Assembly (NCBI GenBank): GCA_022841645.1
Contig: JALHRC010000008.1
Coordinates: 11,083-44,451, forward strand
Source: Minisyncoccota bacterium
GTDB lineage: Bacteria > Patescibacteriota > Minisyncoccia > Phycocordibacterales > UBA918
Direction: 5' to 3'
DNA length: 33,369 nt
Position numbers and translations under genes: made by a program. The notes beneath the pieces are model-generated. The model was not told where the DNA came from, ran no database searches, and saw only the letters and a program-made list of their open reading frames with translations. Positions within the stretch are counted from its first letter, which is position 1. Each line of letters opens with the position of its first letter. This document shows, one piece after another, positions 16,311 to 24,036 of this stretch.

Positions 16311-16364
16311 TGGGATAGAGTGGTATATAGTGTGGGAGTGGTGGGAGATAGTGGGAAATCGGGA
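16311..16364 (+). promoter_or_regulatory. MraZ-type operator: TGGGA repeats at about 10-bp spacing
   Basis: TGGGA at 16311, 16333, 16342 and 16352, plus the variants TGGTA (16321) and CGGGA (16360), lie on one strand at roughly 10-bp steps. MraZ is known to bind repeated TGGG(A/N) boxes before its own gene. TAGACT (16375-16380) is a possible -10, 9 nt before the mraZ ATG. Confidence 0.8.
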
Positions 16365-16389
16365 GAAATTCCGGTAGACTTATCAAGAT

Positions 16390-16824
16390 ATGCTAATTGG
16401 TGAATACAACCACACGTTGGACCCCAAAAAACGGCTGTCCATTCCGTCTAAGTGGCGGAGGGATCTTGGGGAGACGGTTGTAATCACGAGAGGCCTTGAT
16501 AACTGTCTCTTTGTATATCCGCTCATGGAGTGGCAGAAGATCACCGACAAGGTGGGACAGCTGCCACTCGGGCAAGCGGATACAAGAAGCTTCAACAGAT
16601 TCTTCTTGGCTGGAGCGGTCGAAGTGGAGGTTGACTCAGTGGGACGTATTCTCGTGCCAGATTTTTTGAAAGATTTTGCCACGCTTGCGACAAATGTCGT
16701 ACTCGCTGGTATCCACAATCGCATCGAAATTTGGGATGAGAAGAAATGGAATGACTACAAACGTATGATTGAATCCGAAGCTGACAGCCTGGCTGAAAAA
16801 CTCGGATCAATCGGCGTCCTCTAA
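16390..16824 (+). CDS. mraZ: transcriptional regulator MraZ
   Basis: 144 aa, typical length. It consists of two SpoVT/AbrB-like halves: the first starts M-L-I-G-E-Y-N-H-T-L-D-P-K-K-R-L-S-I-P, and the second has the matching V-E-V-D-S-V-G-R-I-L-V-P. MraZ binds the repeats upstream and controls the division and cell-wall cluster. It is followed by rsmH after 17 nt, the classic gene order. Confidence 0.96.
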   Translation: MLIGEYNHTLDPKKRLSIPSKWRRDLGETVVITRGLDNCLFVYPLMEWQKITDKVGQLPLGQADTRSFNRFFLAGAVEVEVDSVGRILVPDFLKDFATLATNVVLAGIHNRIEIWDEKKWNDYKRMIESEADSLAEKLGSIGVL

Positions 16825-16841
16825 CACTGTTATTGACCACC

Positions 16842-17738
16842 ATGCGCCACGTACCCGTGCTCCTTAAGGAAGCGGTCGACGCGCTCGGCCTTTCACCCCA
16901 AAGTGTCGTCATCGACGCCACCTTGGGAGCAGCCGGGCACGCACAGGCTATCTGTAGAGAGCTAGGGAAGCGCGGCCACTACATCGGACTTGATGCCGAC
17001 CCGCTCGCGGTTCGCGGTGCCCACGAGCACCTCACGGGGGTAGCCCCACAGGTAACGCTCCGTACAGCCAACTTTCGCCGGATCGGGGAAGTGGCGAGCG
17101 AGCATAATCTTGCCCGGGGCGAAGTATCTGCCATTCTGGCTGACTTAGGCTGGCGACTCGAGCAGTTTGCCGAAGGTGGGAAAGGTTTCTCCTTCCAGGT
17201 TGATGAACCACTCATCATGACCTTTGGGGATCCCTCGCAGTACTCGTACACCGCCTATGAGGTGGTAAACGAGTGGAGCGAGGCCCAACTCACTACCATC
17301 ATCAGTTCTTATGGTGAAGAACGCTTTGCTGGTCGGATTGCCGCCGCCATTGTAAAGGCGCGGCAGACTCGACCACTCGCAACCACCTTTGATCTGGTGA
17401 ACGTGATTGCCTCTGCGGTACCAGCGCGGCATCGTCATGGTCGTCTCCACCCAGCGACCAAGACCTTCCAGGCGCTGCGCATGGTGGTGAACGATGAACT
17501 CTCTGCCCTGGAAGAATTTCTTGAAGGAGCGGTGCCGCTACTCGCACCCTCGGGGAGGCTCGCCATCATTACCTTCCATAGTCTTGAAGACCGCATCGTG
17601 AAGCACCACTTTCGTGGACTCTCTGCTGCTGGGCGCGCCACTGTCCTTACCAAGCGTCCAATTGTTGCATCTGAAACTGAACTGCGGGAGAACCCGCGCG
17701 CCCGCAGCGCCAAACTGCGCATTATAAGCATTACGTGA
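16842..17738 (+). CDS. rsmH: 16S rRNA (cytosine1402-N4)-methyltransferase
   Basis: 298 aa from the ATG at 16842 (M-R-H-V-P-V-L-L-K-E-A-V); a TTG at 16833 is in frame but less likely. Motifs: V-I-D-A-T-L-G-A-A-G-H (usually D-x-T-x-G-x-G-G-H, so one Gly is Ala), L-D-A-D-P, A-I-L-A-D-L-G-W (usually D-L-G-x-S-S), and the C-terminal I-T-F-H-S-L-E-D-R-I-V-K and N-P-R-A-R-S-A-K-L-R. It uses S-adenosylmethionine to methylate C1402 in the ribosomal P site. It sits between mraZ and the ftsL position. Confidence 0.93.
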   Translation: MRHVPVLLKEAVDALGLSPQSVVIDATLGAAGHAQAICRELGKRGHYIGLDADPLAVRGAHEHLTGVAPQVTLRTANFRRIGEVASEHNLARGEVSAILADLGWRLEQFAEGGKGFSFQVDEPLIMTFGDPSQYSYTAYEVVNEWSEAQLTTIISSYGEERFAGRIAAAIVKARQTRPLATTFDLVNVIASAVPARHRHGRLHPATKTFQALRMVVNDELSALEEFLEGAVPLLAPSGRLAIITFHSLEDRIVKHHFRGLSAAGRATVLTKRPIVASETELRENPRARSAKLRIISIT

Positions 17739-17757
17739 TCACACTTTATTCCGCGAC

Positions 17758-18084
17758 ATGAAGCCTGTCTCTACTACTGCTCGACTCACTTCTTCAGCCA
17801 GCCTAAGCGTGGCACTGGTAGCTGTGTTGTGTGCGCTCGTGGCGGCCTACACGTACTGTGTGGCCGCCTCGGTGCTTGATGTGGTGTTGCGTAATGACGC
17901 TGACAAGCGAGCGGCCAGCCTGCGTTCGCAGATTGCCGCCTTTGAAAGCGAACTTATCATTGCGCAGCACACCGTGAGCGCTCGGGTAGCTCTCTCGGCC
18001 CAATTTGAGAGTGACGCGGAAAAGATTTTCGTTAGTCGTGATGGTACTGACAGCGTAGCGCTGCGACCCACTGAGGACGAGTAA
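17758..18084 (+). CDS. ftsL: FtsL-like small membrane protein
   Basis: 108 aa with one membrane helix (about 13-37), then a helical region of about 45 residues suited to a coiled coil and an acidic tail. Sequence similarity to FtsL is not visible, but size, topology and position between rsmH and ftsI match. FtsL would join the divisome with FtsB/FtsI. The call rests on context. Confidence 0.6.
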   Translation: MKPVSTTARLTSSASLSVALVAVLCALVAAYTYCVAASVLDVVLRNDADKRAASLRSQIAAFESELIIAQHTVSARVALSAQFESDAEKIFVSRDGTDSVALRPTEDE

Positions 18085-18099
18085 TTTTCATTCTATTGT

Positions 18100-19818
18100 A
18101 TGCGGCGAGTAATGGTGTTTCGGGTTCGGCTTATCGCAGGCTGCCTTATCACTATCGCCGTACTGATCGTTGCCCGCCTCTACTACATCCAGGTGCATGC
18201 CCATCAGCACTTTGAAGATCAGGCGGCCCGGCAGTATGTACACACCGTACGCGACCTCTATACGCGCGGCTCAGTTTTTTTTACCGCCAAGGACGGCAGT
18301 CATTTCTCAGCCGCCACCGTGCAGCAGGGGTATGTGCTCGCGTTTAATCCCAATCTGATTGTTGACCCGGTGGGCACCTGTGCAGCTCTTGCTGGTGTAA
18401 TGGTGAAGCTTGATGTGGCTCTGTGCACCGAGAAGGCGGGACTGCCCGAGCGAACGTACGTCGAGGTAGATACGCGCGTCTCGGACGAAGTGGGGGAGGC
18501 AGCTAAAAAGCTCTCACTGCCGGGGGTCCAGCTCTACCGCAACCAGTGGCGGTACTATCCGGGTGACACCCTGGCCTCACGTATGCTGGGCTTTGTGGGG
18601 TACACCGAACGCTCGGAGACCGAACTCCACGGCAAGTACGGGGTGGAGCGTCAGTACGACCAGGTGCTCTTTCGTCCTCGTGAGGTAAACACGGTGAATC
18701 TCTTTGCTGAATTATTTTCAAATTTAGGCGCGACGGCCGAAGGTGACACGCCGCCCCCGGGCGATCTTATACTGTCGGTCGAGCCGACCGTCGCCAACAT
18801 GGTCGACCGAGTGGTGGGCGAAGCTCATGATCGCTATAAAAGTGAAGTGACCGGAGCAATTGTGATGGATCCTCAGACGGGGGAAATCTATGCACTCTCG
18901 GTGGTGCCCAGCTTTGATCTCAACGATCGCCGCGACGCTACGGTCGAGGACTTCAAAAACCCGTTGATTGAAAGCGTCTACGAGTTTGGTTCAACGATAA
19001 AAGCCCTCACCATGGCAGCCGGGCTCGATAGTGGGGCAGTGACCCGCACCTCTACGTACTACGACGCTGGGTGTGTGGAGCTCAATACCGAGCGGTTTTG
19101 TAACTTTGACGGTAAGGGGCGTGGCACCGTATCGATGCAGCAAGTGCTCAACCAGTCGCTCAATACCGGTGTTTCCTACATTGTGACTACCATGGGGCGC
19201 GATCGTTTTCGTGATTATTTTGAAAACTTTAAACTCGGAAGTGAAACTGGTATTGATCTTCCAAATGAAGCCTCAGGCCTCATGGACAACCTCGAGTCAC
19301 CGCGCGACGTTGAGTATGCCACCGCCTCCTTTGGCCAGGGTATTGCCCTTACCCCTATCGCCGCCACGCGCGCCCTGGCGACGCTCGGAAACGGCGGATA
19401 CCTGGTTACCCCGCACCTCGTGCGCGCCATCAAGCAGCCCGACGGTAGCATAAAAGAGCTCCGCTACCCACGCGGAGCGCAGGTTCTCAAGCCTGAAACC
19501 AGTGAAGAAATCTCGCGTATGCTCACTACGGTCGTCGACGAGGCGTTGCGCAGTGGCCAGGTAGCGCTGCCGCACCACACCATTGCCGCCAAAACTGGTA
19601 CCGCCCAGATGTCCGACCCGGCCACGGGGAAGTATTCGGAAAACAACTACCTCCACTCATTTTTTGGCTATTTTCCGGCCTACGAACCACGATTTTTGGT
19701 CTTCATGTATACTGTAAAGCCACAAGGGGTGCAGTTTGCGTCTGAAACGCTCACTGAACCCTTCATGTCGATTGCGCAGTTTCTTATTAATTACTATTCG
19801 ATTCCGCCCGACCGCTAA
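18100..19818 (+). CDS. ftsI: penicillin-binding protein 3 (septal peptidoglycan transpeptidase)
   Basis: 572 aa class B PBP. A membrane anchor lies at about 10-30, a pedestal region follows (R-G-S-V-F-F-T in place of the usual R-G-x-I-x-D-R-N-G, so that signature is eroded), then the transpeptidase domain with S298-T-I-K301, S353-L-N355 and K498-T-G500. All catalytic motifs are intact. It is placed between the FtsL-like gene and murF, as in dcw clusters, hence the septal assignment. Its own start lies 16 nt after the FtsL-like stop. Confidence 0.9.
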   Translation: MRRVMVFRVRLIAGCLITIAVLIVARLYYIQVHAHQHFEDQAARQYVHTVRDLYTRGSVFFTAKDGSHFSAATVQQGYVLAFNPNLIVDPVGTCAALAGVMVKLDVALCTEKAGLPERTYVEVDTRVSDEVGEAAKKLSLPGVQLYRNQWRYYPGDTLASRMLGFVGYTERSETELHGKYGVERQYDQVLFRPREVNTVNLFAELFSNLGATAEGDTPPPGDLILSVEPTVANMVDRVVGEAHDRYKSEVTGAIVMDPQTGEIYALSVVPSFDLNDRRDATVEDFKNPLIESVYEFGSTIKALTMAAGLDSGAVTRTSTYYDAGCVELNTERFCNFDGKGRGTVSMQQVLNQSLNTGVSYIVTTMGRDRFRDYFENFKLGSETGIDLPNEASGLMDNLESPRDVEYATASFGQGIALTPIAATRALATLGNGGYLVTPHLVRAIKQPDGSIKELRYPRGAQVLKPETSEEISRMLTTVVDEALRSGQVALPHHTIAAKTGTAQMSDPATGKYSENNYLHSFFGYFPAYEPRFLVFMYTVKPQGVQFASETLTEPFMSIAQFLINYYSIPPDR

Positions 19819-19826
19819 CCCCGCGT

Positions 19827-21116
19827 ATGTACGCCTTTCTCAAACACGTGATTGTGGTGATTCTCACTGCCGAGGCTCGCTTTCTCCTCGCACGTAAACG
19901 ACCGACTGTTATTGCCATCACTGGAAGTGTTGGGAAGACGTCGATGAAGGATGCTATTTATGCCATCGTCAAAGAACGCGTGCACGCGCGTAAGAGTGAG
20001 AAGAGTTTTAATTCAGAGCTGGGCATTCCACTCACTGTCCTTGGGCTTCCCAACGCCTGGAACAGCCCCGTGGGGTGGCTGCGCAACATCGTCGACGGGG
20101 CGTTCATTGCTATCTTCGCTCGCTCCTACCCGGAATTACTCGTTATCGAAGCCGGCGTGGATCGCCCCGGCGACATGCGCCGCTTGACGGCGTGGTTGCG
20201 GCCCAAGGTGGTGGTGCTTACGCGTCTTCCTGATGTGCCCGTCCATGTGGAGTATTTTTCGTCACCTGAAGCAGTCGCAGAGGAGAAGCTCCTCCTTCCG
20301 GCCGCGCTGTCGCGCGACGGTATCATCGTGTACAACCACGATGACCTGAAGCTTTCAGAGTACGCCAAAGACGTCCAGCAAAAAGCTATCGGCTACGGAC
20401 GCGATTTACCCACCGACGTGACGGCGCGCGCAGACGCCACCTACTACGAACATGGTGTGCCGGCTGGCTTTAAAGTGACTGTTGAACATGGTGGGGAAGC
20501 AGTGGAGGTGAAGGTTCCTGGCGTGTGTGGCTGGCAACTCTCCTATACGGTAGCCGGGGCTTTGGCAACGGCGGTAGCTACGGGTCTCCCGCTTATTGAA
20601 GCAGCTCGTGCTTTGAGCCAGAGTGTGCCTCCACCCGGGCGCATGCGCATCCTTGCGGGCATTAAGTCCACTGCCATCATCGACGATTCATACAATTCAT
20701 CGCCGGTGGCCGTGGCAGCGGCGCTCGAGACGCTGAACGAACTAAAAGTAACGGGACGTAAAATTGCCGTTTTAGGAGACATGCTCGAGCTCGGACGTTT
20801 TTCACTACGCGAGCATGAGCGGGCGGGGGAGCTCGCTGCGAAAGCAGTGGATGTTCTCGTAACGGTAGGGATACGCTCGCAAAAGACCGCCGAGGCGGCA
20901 CTCGGGAGCGGACTTTCCGAAGAGCAGATTTTGCAATATGAAGAGGTAGAAAAAGCCGGTCGCGAGCTACAAAATTTCATCAAGCCAGGTGACGTGCTTC
21001 TTATAAAGGGGTCGCAAGGCATGCGCATGGAGCGGATTGTGCTGGAACTCATGGCCGAGCCCGACCGGGCGAGCGAGCTCCTTCCGCGCCAGGACGACGC
21101 CTGGCAAGAGCGCTGA
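19827..21116 (+). CDS. murF: UDP-N-acetylmuramoyl-tripeptide--D-alanyl-D-alanine ligase (Mur ligase family)
   Basis: 429 aa. The ATP-binding loop is I-T-G-S-V-G-K37-T38-S, the Mur ligase middle domain has K-S-F-N-S-E-L-G-I-P-L-T-V, and the C-terminal domain has I-D-D-S-Y-N-S-S-P, typical of MurF. It adds D-Ala-D-Ala to the UDP-MurNAc-tripeptide in the cytoplasm. The protein starts with a hydrophobic stretch before the ATP site, as is common in CPR MurF-like proteins. It begins 9 nt after the ftsI stop, and the operon ends with a strong terminator. Confidence 0.87.
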   Translation: MYAFLKHVIVVILTAEARFLLARKRPTVIAITGSVGKTSMKDAIYAIVKERVHARKSEKSFNSELGIPLTVLGLPNAWNSPVGWLRNIVDGAFIAIFARSYPELLVIEAGVDRPGDMRRLTAWLRPKVVVLTRLPDVPVHVEYFSSPEAVAEEKLLLPAALSRDGIIVYNHDDLKLSEYAKDVQQKAIGYGRDLPTDVTARADATYYEHGVPAGFKVTVEHGGEAVEVKVPGVCGWQLSYTVAGALATAVATGLPLIEAARALSQSVPPPGRMRILAGIKSTAIIDDSYNSSPVAVAAALETLNELKVTGRKIAVLGDMLELGRFSLREHERAGELAAKAVDVLVTVGIRSQKTAEAALGSGLSEEQILQYEEVEKAGRELQNFIKPGDVLLIKGSQGMRMERIVLELMAEPDRASELLPRQDDAWQER

Positions 21117-21138
21117 TACAAAAGTGACTGGGGCAGGG

Positions 21139-21187
21139 AAGAAAAGCGGTCCAGACTGGCGGCGAGCCAGTCTGGACCGCTTTTCTT
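21139..21187 (+). terminator. strong bidirectional terminator after murF
   Basis: Two perfect 22-nt arms (21139-21160 and 21166-21187) with a 5-nt loop. The core is GCGGTCCAGACTGGC and its complement, and the ends are AAGAAAA/TTTTCTT. Confidence 0.95.
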
Positions 21188-21215
21188 AATCCCCGCAGCC
21201 CTGTACAACCACCTA

Positions 21216-21244
21216 TTGACATTGTGTAATTAATATAGTAAGGT
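21216..21244 (+). promoter_or_regulatory. promoter of the small lipoprotein gene
   Basis: Consensus TTGACA (21216-21221), a 17-nt spacer and TAAGGT (21239-21244, a weak -10). A leader of about 90 nt follows, with AAGGAG before the ATG at 21341. Confidence 0.55.
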
Positions 21245-21340
21245 AGCCAGGCTCTAGCTGATGGTCGGGTCCAAACCACTGTCAGTGATGAGTCGCGGCG
21301 GCAGTGTCGTCGTGATAACCAGGGTTAGTAAGGAGCTGCG

Positions 21341-21529
21341 ATGCCTAAGTTGATTCTCCTCGCCGTTGTTTGCACACTGGGAGCGTGTGCGGCGGCACCG
21401 GGGAACTGGTTAGAAGACCCGTCTCCCGGAACTAGTGGAGGAGACGCGCAGGGTCGGATGGTCCCCGCACCTGTCGAGTCCGCACCGGCCATGCCGATGT
21501 ACTCGCCAAGACGGATCTGGATGACCTGA
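21341..21529 (+). CDS. small lipoprotein
   Basis: 62 aa. The first 16 residues are a lipoprotein signal peptide (MPKLILLAVVCTLGAC) with lipobox L-G-A-C, so the mature part is only about 47 residues, rich in Pro, Gly and Ala. A ribosome site (AAGGAG) lies at proper distance. It would be tethered to the outer face of the membrane. It is a single-gene unit between two regulatory signals, and its function is unknown. Confidence 0.65.
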   Translation: MPKLILLAVVCTLGACAAAPGNWLEDPSPGTSGGDAQGRMVPAPVESAPAMPMYSPRRIWMT

Positions 21530-21795
21530 CGCAGCCTATCCCGGCGGCACGCCATCACTAGGGCGTGAGGAGGGGTCATAACCCCTCCGCCCGCCGGAGC
21601 CTGGGCATAAGTGTAGTTGACCAAAAGGCAGAAGCATGATAGCTTCAAGGTACGGCCGATGAGCCTCCCCCCGTCGTCAGCCGCCTTGGGCTCGCAGCCC
21701 CCCCCGTTCCTTCGCCCGACCAGACGTGACGTGCCTCCAGCGGCGCCAACATTTCCCTCCACAAGGAATTTGGCGCCGCTTAATCGTTATCTCCC
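21530..21795. other. intergenic segment with two inverted repeats, no supported gene
   Basis: It holds GGAGGGGT/ACCCCTCC with a CATA loop (near 21572-21591) and AGCGGCGCCAA (21739-21749) paired with TTGGCGCCGCT (21770-21780). Neither is followed by a clear T-run. Open frames here are rich in Pro and Arg, without start signals, and look spurious. Confidence 0.55.
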
Positions 21796-21824
21796 TTCAC
21801 ACTTTTATCATCACTTGCTATAGT
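21796..21824 (+). promoter_or_regulatory. promoter of the tRNA-like RNA / tRNA-Glu unit
   Basis: TTCACA (21796-21801), a 17-nt spacer and TATAGT (21819-21824). Expected start is about 21831, 27 nt before the tRNA-like 5' end. No other good promoter is seen before the intact tRNA-Glu. Confidence 0.7.
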
Positions 21825-21857
21825 GTGCGCGCAGAAAAGCAGCAAAGTTTAACAATA

Positions 21858-22248
21858 GGCCCCATCGTCTAGCGGCTACAGGAATGAAAAGCGGATAGCT
21901 TTTCATTCGGTTTGGACTTTTGTCCAGAATCGCCGATGTTCACGAGGTGATAGGAGGATTCTCATTCCTGTAACCGGGGCTGAAATCTGCACAAAGCGAT
22001 GAGCTTTGTAGCAAGCAAACTGCTTTGCTTGCGTGTAGATTTCAGGGTCGGAATTTGTCGCTCTGCGACCTTGAGATGGGTGAGAAGTGACTCAACGTCA
22101 CTTCGCAAGACTCATTATGGACTTTTTCGAGCATAGCGATGAAAAAGACCTAATGAGTGGACAGAATCTGTAGGATTAGCGAGATTTTTGTAGAAAATAC
22201 TCGTGACCGATTCTCAATCGAACCTGATAATGCGAGTAGAAGTAAAGC
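21858..22248 (+). ncRNA. tRNA-Glu-derived, hairpin-rich structured RNA (candidate)
   Basis: The first 21 nt (21858-21878) match the 5' end of the intact tRNA-Glu at 20 of 21 positions. The 25 nt at 21955-21979 are identical to its anticodon arm and following bases (22276-22300). The rest differs and is packed with strong hairpins: GAATGAAAAGC/GCTTTTCATTC (21882-21908); TACAGGAATGA (21877-21887) with TCATTCCTGTA (21962-21972), which competes with the first; CTGAAATCT/AGATTTCAG (21980-22045), which encloses CAAAGC/GCTTTG and GCAAGCAAA/TTTGCTTGC; GAAGTGAC/GTCACTTC (22084-22104); and ACTCATTA/TAATGAGT (22110-22158), which encloses CTTTTTC/GAAAAAG. A third CUC-like hairpin (CGATTCTCAATCG) lies near 22208-22220. 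No open frame or known ncRNA signature (tmRNA, RNase P, group I intron) was found. It could be a remodelled tRNA pseudogene, an insertion-laden tRNA precursor or a new structured RNA. Confidence 0.5.
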
Positions 22249-22323
22249 GGCCCTATCGTCTAGCGGCTAGGACACAGGATTCTCATTCCTGTAACCGGGG
22301 TTCGATTCCCCGTAGGGTCACCA
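22249..22323 (+). tRNA. tRNA-Glu (anticodon CUC), CCA encoded
   Basis: 75 nt. Acceptor GGCCCTA pairs with TAGGGTC (one G-U), D arm GTCT..GGAC, anticodon arm CAGGA-TTCTCAT-TCCTG with CTC at positions 34-36, T arm CGGGG-TTCGATT-CCCCG, discriminator A, and the encoded CCA. The 3' half overlaps, antisense, the last codons of the serine recombinase gene (stop at 22283). Confidence 0.96.
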
Positions 22324-23815
22324 AATTAGAAGAATCAGCATCATAAACCTCTTTAAGCTTGTAAATTAGCGCTATTTTATTAGTTCCAAATTTATTTCCA
22401 TCAAAGTGGGTATTTTCAGGGAATACAATTTTTTGGAACCTTAAGCGAAACTCAGGATACTTCTCTAGAAACCTCCATGTTTGAGCACTATCCCTTGTAA
22501 ATTCAAAGCAATAACTCAGGGCGTTCTCCATATTAAATTCCTCAATTTCCTTTTCTTTTAAAAGAGCCTTTTTATCTCTAACTTTGGCATTTATGTAGTT
22601 TTTTTGATCTAAAAACTCACGGTCATCATAAACACCATTCCTGTGAGAATCAAAAACCTTCTGACGATCACTTTCTAATGATTCTATTTCTTTCCTTATT
22701 CGAGCGTTATCATGGTCAAGTCGCTTATAATTTTCCTGCCAAACCTCGATCACAATAGCTTTTAGTAACTTTTCGTACTGTACCCCTTTTGGACTAACTG
22801 ACGTCAAATAGTTTGCAAAGACTTCTTCTAATTCATCCTTCTTGTGAAAAGAAGCTTTAGTACAACCTTGCTTATGGTGATGGTAGTAAGGATATCTCTT
22901 TCCGTTGTGACCGGTTGATGAGCTACCTGTTAAATGTCCGCCACAGTGAGTGCAGTAGACGGCCTTCTTTAGAGGAAACTTAGGATTAAGAGCCTCACGT
23001 CGCGATAACGCAATTTTCTTTCGGTTGTTTGGTTGGCATTTAAAGAATAGTTCTTCAGAAATCAATGGCTCAAAACTACCTTTAACTTCTAGGCCAAAAG
23101 CAACAATTAGTCCGAAATAAATAGGATTTCTAATCATTTTCTCAATTCCTTGTTGATAAACTTTCTTACCTCCTTTTGATCTAAAACCACATTCATATAG
23201 AAAATCTGCTAGTTTTCGGTAACTATAAGTACCCTTTGACCACTCTTCAAAAGCCACACGTATGTAGGGTGCAATATTTTCATCAATAATTAAGTTACCA
23301 CCTTTAACGAGACGCTTGTAACCATGTGGTGCACTCCAGACCCACACACCCTGTCGCACACGCTCTTCCATTCCGCTTTTAGACCGCTGAGCTCTTACGT
23401 TATTATCAAACTCTGCAAATACAGATAAAACACCCTCCATGGCTTTTCCTATTGCTGTCTCGTCAATAGGTTCTGTCACTGAGCGTAGTTTTGTATTAGC
23501 TTTTCTAAGCATTGCCTGCACGATTACATGGTCATTCTGATTTCTGGCAAATCTATCAAGTTTGTATACAACAAATTGATCTACTGGCCGCTTCTTATTA
23601 GTGCAAAACGCTAATGCTTTTTGAAACTCGGTTCTATTGGCTGACTTTGCTGATTCTCCTTGTTCAATAAAAATAGCCAGCACTTCAAGATTATTATGTT
23701 GTGCATACTCACGACAAAGTTTTTCTTGCATAGCAAGGCTGGTTCCTTGGATTTGCTCGTGAGTTGAAACCCTGCAATAAATAATAGCGGTCTTATCTTG
23801 TTCTCTCATATACAT
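22283..23815 (-). CDS. large serine recombinase (site-specific integrase)
   Basis: 510 aa. The resolvase domain carries the catalytic serine in I-I-Y-C-R-V-S17-T-H-E-Q, and Y-K-L-D-R-F-A-R-N (about 104-112). It is followed by a Recombinase domain (G-Y-K-R-L-V..R-N-P-I-Y-F-G), a zinc ribbon (Y-C-T-H-C-G-G..G-C-T-K) and a coiled coil. The final residues (L-R-G-I-E-P-R-L-Q-E) are antisense to tRNA-Glu, the pattern of integrases whose gene end is rebuilt by integration into a tRNA. This suggests the tRNA is or contains the attachment site. Codons are AT-rich, unlike the core genes. CATTCTGCTAGAATG (23826-23840), a 6-bp inverted repeat, lies just upstream. Translation may begin at the second ATG (23809). 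Confidence 0.93.
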   Translation of the reverse strand: MYMREQDKTAIIYCRVSTHEQIQGTSLAMQEKLCREYAQHNNLEVLAIFIEQGESAKSANRTEFQKALAFCTNKKRPVDQFVVYKLDRFARNQNDHVIVQAMLRKANTKLRSVTEPIDETAIGKAMEGVLSVFAEFDNNVRAQRSKSGMEERVRQGVWVWSAPHGYKRLVKGGNLIIDENIAPYIRVAFEEWSKGTYSYRKLADFLYECGFRSKGGKKVYQQGIEKMIRNPIYFGLIVAFGLEVKGSFEPLISEELFFKCQPNNRKKIALSRREALNPKFPLKKAVYCTHCGGHLTGSSSTGHNGKRYPYYHHHKQGCTKASFHKKDELEEVFANYLTSVSPKGVQYEKLLKAIVIEVWQENYKRLDHDNARIRKEIESLESDRQKVFDSHRNGVYDDREFLDQKNYINAKVRDKKALLKEKEIEEFNMENALSYCFEFTRDSAQTWRFLEKYPEFRLRFQKIVFPENTHFDGNKFGTNKIALIYKLKEVYDADSSNLVTLRGIEPRLQE

Positions 23816-23825
23816 GCTATACCGT

Positions 23826-23840
23826 CATTCTGCTAGAATG
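23826..23840. promoter_or_regulatory. short inverted repeat before the recombinase start
   Basis: CATTCT-GCT-AGAATG, a perfect 6-bp inverted repeat spanning the stop of the small upstream gene, 11 nt before the recombinase ATG. It is a possible operator or mRNA hairpin. Confidence 0.4.
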
Positions 23841-24036
23841 GCAATAACCCAGAGGGATTTTTGGAACTATAGTTCTCTTTAGAATAAACTTCCCATGCTA
23901 ACTGAGAAATTTCATAGATGCTATCAAGTATCTCCTGAAGCTCTTTATCAGGCATGTTTAAAAGACGAGGATCAATTTTCCTCGCAATATCTAAAGTGCA
24001 TTTTCTTTTTGAATTATTATCAGAAAATGGGGACAT
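23833..24036 (-). CDS. small protein upstream of the recombinase
   Basis: 67 aa, ending 17 nt before the recombinase start on the same strand, so probably co-transcribed. It has a charged start and a well-formed amphipathic helical part (N-M-P-D-K-E-L-Q-E-I-L-D-S-I-Y-E-I-S-Q-L-A). Its size and place fit a recombinase accessory or regulatory factor, but that is a guess from position. Its start codon lies 14 nt after a predicted pseudoknot. Confidence 0.6.
   Translation of the reverse strand: MSPFSDNNSKRKCTLDIARKIDPRLLNMPDKELQEILDSIYEISQLAWEVYSKENYSSKNPSGLLPF

Noticed and set aside
21325-21823. Two open frames of 145 and 68 codons around the lipoprotein gene
   Set aside because: Low-complexity Pro/Gly/Arg content, no start signals, and overlap with the supported lipoprotein.
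21858-21979. A second functional tRNA-Glu
   Set aside because: The D and T arms cannot form normally: foreign hairpins replace part of the D loop and the T arm, and no CCA end follows.
21858-22248. Group I intron, tmRNA or RNase P RNA
   Set aside because: No recognisable group I core pairings, no tmRNA tag frame or ends, and no RNase P conserved core were found. The fold seems different.
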